A stretch of 40,574 nucleotides of DNA, taken from NCBI GenBank assembly GCA_015061185.1, contig SUWZ01000032.1:1-40574 (forward strand), read 5' to 3'. The position numbers were made by a program, and so were the translations under genes. Origin of the DNA: Bacteroidales bacterium (GTDB lineage: Bacteria; Bacteroidota; Bacteroidia; Bacteroidales; Paludibacteraceae). Of the stretch, positions 36,155 to 40,574 are shown piece after piece. Numbering within the stretch: the first letter of the stretch is position 1; each line of letters opens with the position of its first letter. A model generated the notes under the pieces. That model was given only the letters and a program-made list of their open reading frames with translations. It searched no databases and had not been told where the DNA came from.

Positions 36155-36189
36155 CCTACCACTCGCAATAGGTTTTTCTGGCTAAATTG
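36155..36189 (-). pseudogene. Duplicated 3' end of the CYTH gene
   Basis: This 35-bp segment repeats 36329-36363, the last codons and stop of the adjacent CYTH gene, with three differences. Read on the minus strand it still encodes NLARKTYCEW-stop (the gene has NLARKPYCEW). It lies 5 bp after the methyltransferase-HIT stop and has no upstream coding part. It is either the tail of a deleted tandem CYTH copy or an att-like duplication left by an insertion. Confidence 0.75.
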
Positions 36190-36245
36190 TGAGTCTTAGA
36201 TTTACGGCAATCGCATCATACGTTCTACGGACTGATTCAGGAATT

Positions 36246-36278
36246 CCTTTGGGAAACCTTTGGGAAGCCTTTGGGAAA
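36246..36278. repeat. Three tandem 11-bp repeats (CCTTTGGGAAR)
   Basis: The unit CCTTTGGGAAA/G occurs three times in direct tandem, followed by CC. It sits in the 139-bp segment between the two CYTH 3'-end copies. Its function is unknown. Confidence 0.85.
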
Positions 36279-36329
36279 CCGGATGTTCCCTTATCGCCAT
36301 TAAAATGTCGTGAATATGGATTAAATACC

Positions 36330-36791
36330 CTACCACTCGCAATAGGGCTTTCTGGCTAAGTTGGCATTGGTGTAGCGTTTGTCGCCGGAAACCTCCATGC
36401 CAATCCAATCGGGTTTTTCAAAAGATTGTGTCTCGCTCTCTAACTCAATTTCTGCTACAACTAATCCTCTGTTCATGCCTAAAAACTCATCCACCTCCCA
36501 ACAATTGCCGGCATACATTATCTTGTATCGGTACTTCTCCACAATGGGGGTCTTGGCCAACGTGAAAAGTGCTTCTGCATCCTCCATCGGTATGTCATAC
36601 TCAAATTCTAACCGAGATATATTGCTGCTCTTCCCTTTTATCGTCAACTTGGCTTTTTCGCCCTCTATCCTAACTCGCACGGTATTGTCTCCTTTCTCAT
36701 TAAGATAGGCTTGCTTATAGTGAACTCCTACTGCCCCCTCTCTCCAATTATCATTCTTCAGAAGAAATTTTCTCTCTATTTCTATATTCAT
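36330..36791 (-). CDS. CYTH domain phosphatase-like protein
   Basis: The 153-residue protein folds as a CYTH tunnel enzyme, which binds a triphosphate with two metal ions. The signature ExExK is present at the N-terminus (NIEIERKFLL), followed by alternating charged strands: VRVRIEGEKAKLTIKGK, EFEYDIP, VEKYRYKI, WEVDEFLGMNRGLVVAEIELE. The ending GDKRYTNANLARKPY is typical of the short bacterial members related to inorganic triphosphatases. The substrate (triphosphate, ThTP or other) cannot be decided. The gene converges on the methyltransferase-HIT gene, and its last 35 bp are duplicated downstream. Confidence 0.92.
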   Translation of the reverse strand: MNIEIERKFLLKNDNWREGAVGVHYKQAYLNEKGDNTVRVRIEGEKAKLTIKGKSSNISRLEFEYDIPMEDAEALFTLAKTPIVEKYRYKIMYAGNCWEVDEFLGMNRGLVVAEIELESETQSFEKPDWIGMEVSGDKRYTNANLARKPYCEW

Positions 36792-36808
36792 TTTTCTGTT
36801 AATCTATT

Positions 36809-36840
36809 TTTGTTCAAAAATAAAAAATTATTTTTGCAAA
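36809..36840. promoter_or_regulatory. Possible overlapping divergent promoters, CYTH / protease
   Basis: TATTTTTG occurs on the plus strand at 36829-36836 and on the minus strand at 36815-36822, both fitting TAnnTTTG. Each has a TTTG upstream (36809-36812 plus; 36837-36840 minus), at short spacings of 16 and 14 bp. The two genes may be expressed from overlapping divergent sites. Confidence 0.35.
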
Positions 36841-36861
36841 AGGAAATCGATATTGTTCTTT

Positions 36862-39045
36862 ATGGCTAAAAGATACTTTTTATTACTATCTATACTTTTC
36901 TGTACTCACCTTAATGCTCAGATAAGTTTTGGAGGATTCCCCTACCCCGAGGTCATCAAATCAACCCAATCTGTACGAACTGCTCGTTCGTTGGAAACGA
37001 TTATTTTACCTGCGATAGACTCATCTGCTATTGCTTCTCAAGACGAAGCTATTCGCATGGGCGGAACTCAATTTGCCTTCTCCCATAAAGTCTGCTTTAC
37101 TCCTGAAAACTCTGGTGTGCTCTTAACCGATTCTTTAGGCACAAAGGTGTGGCGATTACGAGTAAGGTCTGAAGGTGCTTACTCACTCAATGTCATCTTC
37201 AATAGGTATCGTTTGGAAAAAGGCGAAAAAGTATTTATCTACACTCCATCAAAATCTCACATCATCGGAGCGTTTACAGAGAAGAATAATCTGCCGGAAC
37301 AACTCCTTGCTACGGCTCCGGTGGAGGGGGATGAGATTATTATCGAGTATATCAGTCCTAAAGGTTGTAACGGAGAATTATCTGTTGGCAGCATCAACCA
37401 CGACTTTATCGGACTTCGTAAATTGCCCTCGTTTGACAACTCTTTATATTGTCAAATTGATGTCACTTGCGAAAATAGATACTCAGAGGAGAAACGAAGC
37501 GGAGTGCTTATCATCATCAACGGAACAACCTATTGCAGTGGAAATTTGATTAACAATACGGCCTGCGATGGAACTCCTTATCTGCTTACGGCATCTCATT
37601 GCCTCAACTTTAACAGCCTAAGCAAGTCGGAAGCATTGGCCGCTACTTGTGTTTTCTTTTTTAATTATCAAACTCCTCATTGCTTCCCCGGAATAAGAGG
37701 GAATATGGAAATGAGCATCTCCGGGGCAGAAATTATGGCTTTTGATGGAGAGAGAGACTTAACCCTTTTGCAATTGAGTTCTCAACCTCCTGTCGATTAT
37801 ATGCCCTACTATGCCGGCTGGGACGCTTCAGACACCCCGGCAGAAAATGTCTTTTGCATACACCATCCCGAAGGGGACTTAAAGAAAATAGCATCCGATT
37901 CTGATTCGCCTAAGAAAGGAACCTTTTTATGCAGCGGAATGTTTGCTGCCGAAGGGCATTGGATTGTAGATTTTTGGGAGGAGGGACTGACAGAAAATGG
38001 CTCATCGGGTTCGGCCTTGTTTAATCAAGATAAAAGAATCATCGGGGCATTAAGTGGTGGTTACTCGGATGTTTCATGCGAAGAGAGAGGATTTGATGCC
38101 TTTTACAGATTAGGGATAGTATGGGAAGATAATTACAAACGAGAGGGATTGAAAACATTTTTAGACCCTACAGAGTCCGGGGCCCTCACTTGCGACGGTT
38201 TTGACCCGTACAGAAGAGGTTGCAGTCGTATCGGGAATTTTAGGACATACGACGAACTCTATTACACCACATCAGAAGAAGAATTCCTGACCGGACACAA
38301 CAATCTGAATATCCGCCACTTTGCAGAACGGTTTTATCTGCCTCAAGGCGGAGAAGTTTATGGAATACATTTTATTCCGGAGACAGGAAGTTTCAACTCC
38401 AAATATCCTATATACGTGCATCTCTATTCCGGCGACGAAAAACCGGAAAATCTACTACACAGCCAATTGGTAAAATTGCAAAATCAACAATACGTGGGCA
38501 GAACCAATGAGATTCAAAATAAAATATTGGAATCACTCACTAAAAGAGATAACTATTTGAGATTTGACCAACCCATTGTGGTTGACTCTACTTTTTTCAT
38601 TGTTTTTGAACTTCCGGAAAACTATTCGGACAAATTTTCTCTCTACCATACGAAACTAAAAACAACCGGAAATAGCAGCTATTTCAAGCAAGGGAACAAT
38701 TGGTTATCGTTTGAAAATCATCCCGTCAGTCCGGGAGCTATTTCGATGATGATAGAGCCTGTTGTTCGTCGCCCCGAAAAAACCGACTTACAAGATGTAT
38801 TTGCCAATCCGATTTCTTTTGACGTGATCCCTAATCCTTCTGATGGCGAGGTGAAGATTCTTATTAACTCTACGGAAGAGGTAAAAATCGAACTCTACGA
38901 CATTGCCGGAAGGGCTATATATAATGCGACAGAAGATAAACAAGAACATACACTTCCCTCATCTCTATTCCGAGAGAAAGGATTGTATCTTCTGAAAATC
39001 ATATCTTCTGAAACAATACAAACCCAAAAGATTATTCGAAAATGA
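36862..39045 (+). CDS. T9SS-exported trypsin-like serine protease (lysyl endopeptidase-like)
   Basis: From the ATG at 36862 (MAKRYFLLLSILFCTHLNAQ, signal peptide) the protein has 727 residues. An in-frame TTG at 36853 would spoil nothing but is less likely. The catalytic triad of the trypsin/lysyl-endopeptidase fold is visible: His in LLTASHCLN, Asp in DGERDLTLLQL, Ser in ENGSSGSALF, with paired Cys around them (YCSGNLINNTACDG). After the protease domain (about 200-450) come beta domains. The C-terminus is a type A T9SS sorting signal: VIPNPSDGEVKI, KIELYDIAGRAIY, GLYLLKIISSETIQTQKIIRK (in part). It should be secreted through the SprA pore. Its stop overlaps the next gene by 4 bp. Confidence 0.92.
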   Translation: MAKRYFLLLSILFCTHLNAQISFGGFPYPEVIKSTQSVRTARSLETIILPAIDSSAIASQDEAIRMGGTQFAFSHKVCFTPENSGVLLTDSLGTKVWRLRVRSEGAYSLNVIFNRYRLEKGEKVFIYTPSKSHIIGAFTEKNNLPEQLLATAPVEGDEIIIEYISPKGCNGELSVGSINHDFIGLRKLPSFDNSLYCQIDVTCENRYSEEKRSGVLIIINGTTYCSGNLINNTACDGTPYLLTASHCLNFNSLSKSEALAATCVFFFNYQTPHCFPGIRGNMEMSISGAEIMAFDGERDLTLLQLSSQPPVDYMPYYAGWDASDTPAENVFCIHHPEGDLKKIASDSDSPKKGTFLCSGMFAAEGHWIVDFWEEGLTENGSSGSALFNQDKRIIGALSGGYSDVSCEERGFDAFYRLGIVWEDNYKREGLKTFLDPTESGALTCDGFDPYRRGCSRIGNFRTYDELYYTTSEEEFLTGHNNLNIRHFAERFYLPQGGEVYGIHFIPETGSFNSKYPIYVHLYSGDEKPENLLHSQLVKLQNQQYVGRTNEIQNKILESLTKRDNYLRFDQPIVVDSTFFIVFELPENYSDKFSLYHTKLKTTGNSSYFKQGNNWLSFENHPVSPGAISMMIEPVVRRPEKTDLQDVFANPISFDVIPNPSDGEVKILINSTEEVKIELYDIAGRAIYNATEDKQEHTLPSSLFREKGLYLLKIISSETIQTQKIIRK

Positions 39046-39584
39046 GAGCTATAAAAAACATACTTCGCAAAGAGATAAAAAAAAGAATAAATGCTCTATC
39101 TGCAGAAGAAAGAGTCGGACTATCACAAGAAGTACTCTCTCGCTTAGAGAATAATCCGCAATTTCAATCGGCACAAACCATTTTAATGTTTTGGTCGCTT
39201 CCGGACGAAATTCACACTCACCAATTCATCGAACAGTGGAGCAAAAAAAAGAAAATACTCCTTCCTGTGGTAAAAGATGATATATTGGAGATAAGAGAAT
39301 TTAGGGGAATGGATTCGATGCAAAAAGGAGCATTTGGAATTTTGGAACCGACCGGAGAAAAATGGAAAGATTATTCAGCAATTGACTTATGCGTTATCCC
39401 GGGAGTAGGATTTGATTCCGCAGGAAATCGCTTAGGACGAGGGAAAGGATACTACGACAAACTCCTTCCGTCTATCCCCTCCTATAAAATAGGAATTTGT
39501 CTGCCATGCCAATTAGTGGAGAAGGTACCGACAGAAAAATGGGATACTGAGATGGACGAGGTTATCAGCTTAAACGAAGAGTAA
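39042..39584 (+). CDS. 5-formyltetrahydrofolate cyclo-ligase family protein
   Basis: This enzyme turns 5-formyl-THF into 5,10-methenyl-THF with ATP, recycling a folate side product. The 180-residue protein has the N-terminal basic helix (LRKEIKKRINALSAEERVGLS), MFWSLPDEIHTH, and the signature VIPGVGFDSAGNRLGRGKGYYDKLL. The size is normal. The ATG overlaps the protease stop (ATGA, 39042-39045), an odd pairing of a secreted protease with a cytosolic folate enzyme. Confidence 0.94.
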   Translation: MRAIKNILRKEIKKRINALSAEERVGLSQEVLSRLENNPQFQSAQTILMFWSLPDEIHTHQFIEQWSKKKKILLPVVKDDILEIREFRGMDSMQKGAFGILEPTGEKWKDYSAIDLCVIPGVGFDSAGNRLGRGKGYYDKLLPSIPSYKIGICLPCQLVEKVPTEKWDTEMDEVISLNEE

Positions 39585-39589
39585 AATGA

Positions 39590-39630
39590 GAAATTTGACA
39601 GTAAAACAGCAAAAAACTATGTTAAATTTC
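39590..39630. promoter_or_regulatory. Inverted repeat upstream of the Lrp/AsnC gene
   Basis: GAAATTTGACA (39590-39600) and TGTTAAATTTC (39620-39630) are inverted copies with one difference (11-bp arms, 19-nt spacer). It could be an operator for the regulator itself or a weak terminator of the folate gene; no T run follows. A -7-like TATATTTG lies at 39663-39670. Confidence 0.4.
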
Positions 39631-39688
39631 AAAATTATGTGTTATTTTGTCTAATTTCCATCTATATTTGTAGCAAAAAGTAAAAAAC

Positions 39689-40147
39689 ATGGAGAAAGTA
39701 GATGATTTAGATAGAGATATATTAAATATCATAACAAAAAATGCGCGCATTCCATTTAAAGATGTCGCAGAAGAGTGTGGAGTTTCGCGAGCAGCTATTC
39801 ACCAAAGGGTGCAACGACTTTTTGATATGGGAGTGATAATTGGTTCCGGATACCACGTAAATCCCAAGATTTTAGGTTATCAAACTTGTACCTACATTGG
39901 CGTTAAGTTGGAGAAAGGTTCTATGTATTCTGATGTGGTGCTTGAATTTGAGAAAATACCTGAAATTGTTGAGTGCCATTTCACAACAGGACCATATACA
40001 ATGATGGTGAAACTCTATGCAAGAGATAATGAACATTTGATGCAGTTGCTGAATGGTAAAATTCAGAGCATCAAGGGAGTCTCTGCCACAGAGACCTTGA
40101 TATGCTTAGAGCAAGGAATAAAGAGAGAATTACCGATTTCAATTTAA
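39689..40147 (+). CDS. Lrp/AsnC-family transcriptional regulator
   Basis: The 152-residue protein has an N-terminal winged helix-turn-helix (about 1-60: LDRDILNIITKNARIPFKDVAEECGVSRAAI-type, recognition helix SRAAIHQRVQRL). A C-terminal RAM/ligand-binding domain follows (about 65-152: CTYIGVKLEKGS, VECHFTTGPYTMMVKLYARD, LLNGKIQSIKGVSATETLI). Such proteins form octamers and sense amino acids. Regulated genes cannot be told from here; an inverted repeat upstream may be a self-binding site. A terminator follows directly. Confidence 0.94.
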   Translation: MEKVDDLDRDILNIITKNARIPFKDVAEECGVSRAAIHQRVQRLFDMGVIIGSGYHVNPKILGYQTCTYIGVKLEKGSMYSDVVLEFEKIPEIVECHFTTGPYTMMVKLYARDNEHLMQLLNGKIQSIKGVSATETLICLEQGIKRELPISI

Positions 40148-40172
40148 TGAGGAGAATAAGAGTAGGGAATTG

Positions 40173-40206
40173 GCGGAGGTAAAACGTATTTGCCTCTGCT
40201 TTTTTT
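40173..40206 (+). terminator. Rho-independent terminator after the Lrp/AsnC gene
   Basis: GCGGAGGTAAA (40173-40183) and TTTGCCTCTGC (40189-40199) pair over 11 bp with two G-T wobbles and a 5-nt loop. Seven T residues follow (40200-40206). Confidence 0.88.
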
Positions 40207-40253
40207 ATTTATAATTACTTTTGCACAGATTTGTGAATTTTATTCTAATTCTC

Positions 40254-40284
40254 TTGCTCGCTGCAATTTTCTTCTTTACCTTTG
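40254..40284 (+). promoter_or_regulatory. Promoter of the terminal lipoprotein gene
   Basis: TTG (40254-40256), 20 bp and TACCTTTG (40277-40284) fit the Bacteroidetes -33/-7 pattern, 33 bp before the ATG. Confidence 0.62.
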
Positions 40285-40317
40285 TGAAAAATTTTAACAA
40301 TTTCTAATTGTTTGATA

Positions 40318-40574
40318 ATGAAGAAAAGATTGTTTTGGGCAATGTTGCCTTTAGTGGCCATGCCCTTCTTCTCATGTGAAGACGACGAACCGGATGCTGG
40401 ATTTGACCAATCGAGCCAGTTTCAAGAATTTCAAACGGGAGAGATTCGGTTGGGAGAGAAAATTCCAAATCCCTACTCTTTATCTGTTATGCAACAAGCG
40501 TATAACGAGTTGCAAGGTGTAGAATCTACAAGGTCGGGGAAGAAATTGGAACCTACCCACTTGTACCTAAAATT
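40318..40574 (+). CDS. Lipoprotein, 5' part only (cut by window end)
   Basis: The frame is open from the ATG at 40318 to the window end (85 codons). MKKRLFWAMLPLVAMPFFSC is a signal peptide with a lipobox Cys at residue 20, followed by acidic residues (EDDEPDAG) as in surface-exposed Bacteroidetes lipoproteins. The following region (GEKIPNPYSLSVMQQAYNEL, ending in THLYLK) resembles an N-terminal segment I have seen on large Bacteroidetes surface proteins, but the family cannot be named from this part. Confidence 0.82.
   Translation, partial: MKKRLFWAMLPLVAMPFFSCEDDEPDAGFDQSSQFQEFQTGEIRLGEKIPNPYSLSVMQQAYNELQGVESTRSGKKLEPTHLYLK

Noticed and set aside
36202-36408. 68-codon minus-strand frame across the CYTH 3' end
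   Set aside because: It overlaps the CYTH gene in another frame and runs over the tandem repeats. Its protein-like look (RLPKGFPKEF) comes from the 11-bp repeats.

Overview
The window looks like chromosomal DNA of a member of the Bacteroidota, most likely the order Bacteroidales. The evidence is AT-rich DNA, several -33/-7 promoters of the TTTG / TAnnTTTG type, type IX secretion (T9SS) genes (sprA/sov, porD, a PorP/SprF protein, and cargo with both known classes of C-terminal sorting domain), a ThrA plus phosphoglycerate-mutase-like homoserine kinase pair, and large single-chain PurL. I cannot name the genus. No rRNA, tRNA, CRISPR array or intact insertion sequence is visible.

Layout. (1) 18-4631, minus: thrA, a homoserine-kinase-like iPGM gene, a DUF4878 lipoprotein and a C92-type permuted papain-like lipoprotein form an apparent operon. 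The aspartokinase half of ThrA has lost several family-conserved residues. (2) 4863-10165, minus: a surface-anchoring cassette made of a large exported protein with a gliding-type (type B) C-terminal domain, an OmpA/PD40 protein and a PorP/SprF protein, closed by a clear terminator. (3) 10408-21478, minus: six tightly spaced genes, wza-like, wzz-like, coaBC, porD, recN and purL, with a promoter upstream and a terminator downstream. Polysaccharide export genes are here joined to housekeeping genes. (4) 21527-22059: an intergenic stretch holding a ~190-nt foldback (palindromic) element of unknown nature. (5) 22121-30222, plus: ruvA then the giant T9SS translocon gene sprA/sov, ending in a bidirectional terminator that also encodes the last residues of a convergent Nudix gene. 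(6) A small membrane protein on the plus strand, then thrC-hisH-hisF on the minus strand.

(7) 34002-36363 is the most accessory-looking part. A start-less ORF remnant is followed by an HNH endonuclease gene with its own promoter, translationally coupled (ATGA) to a methyltransferase-HIT fusion gene. Next to it lie a duplicated 35-bp copy of the 3' end of the adjacent CYTH gene and three 11-bp tandem repeats. This islet is the best candidate for an undescribed system. (8) 36330-40574: a CYTH protein (minus), then on the plus strand a T9SS-exported trypsin-like protease overlapping 5-formyltetrahydrofolate cyclo-ligase, an Lrp/AsnC regulator with a terminator, and the start of a lipoprotein cut by the window end.

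Gene function calls rest on motif recognition by eye. No alignment, structure prediction or database search was run.
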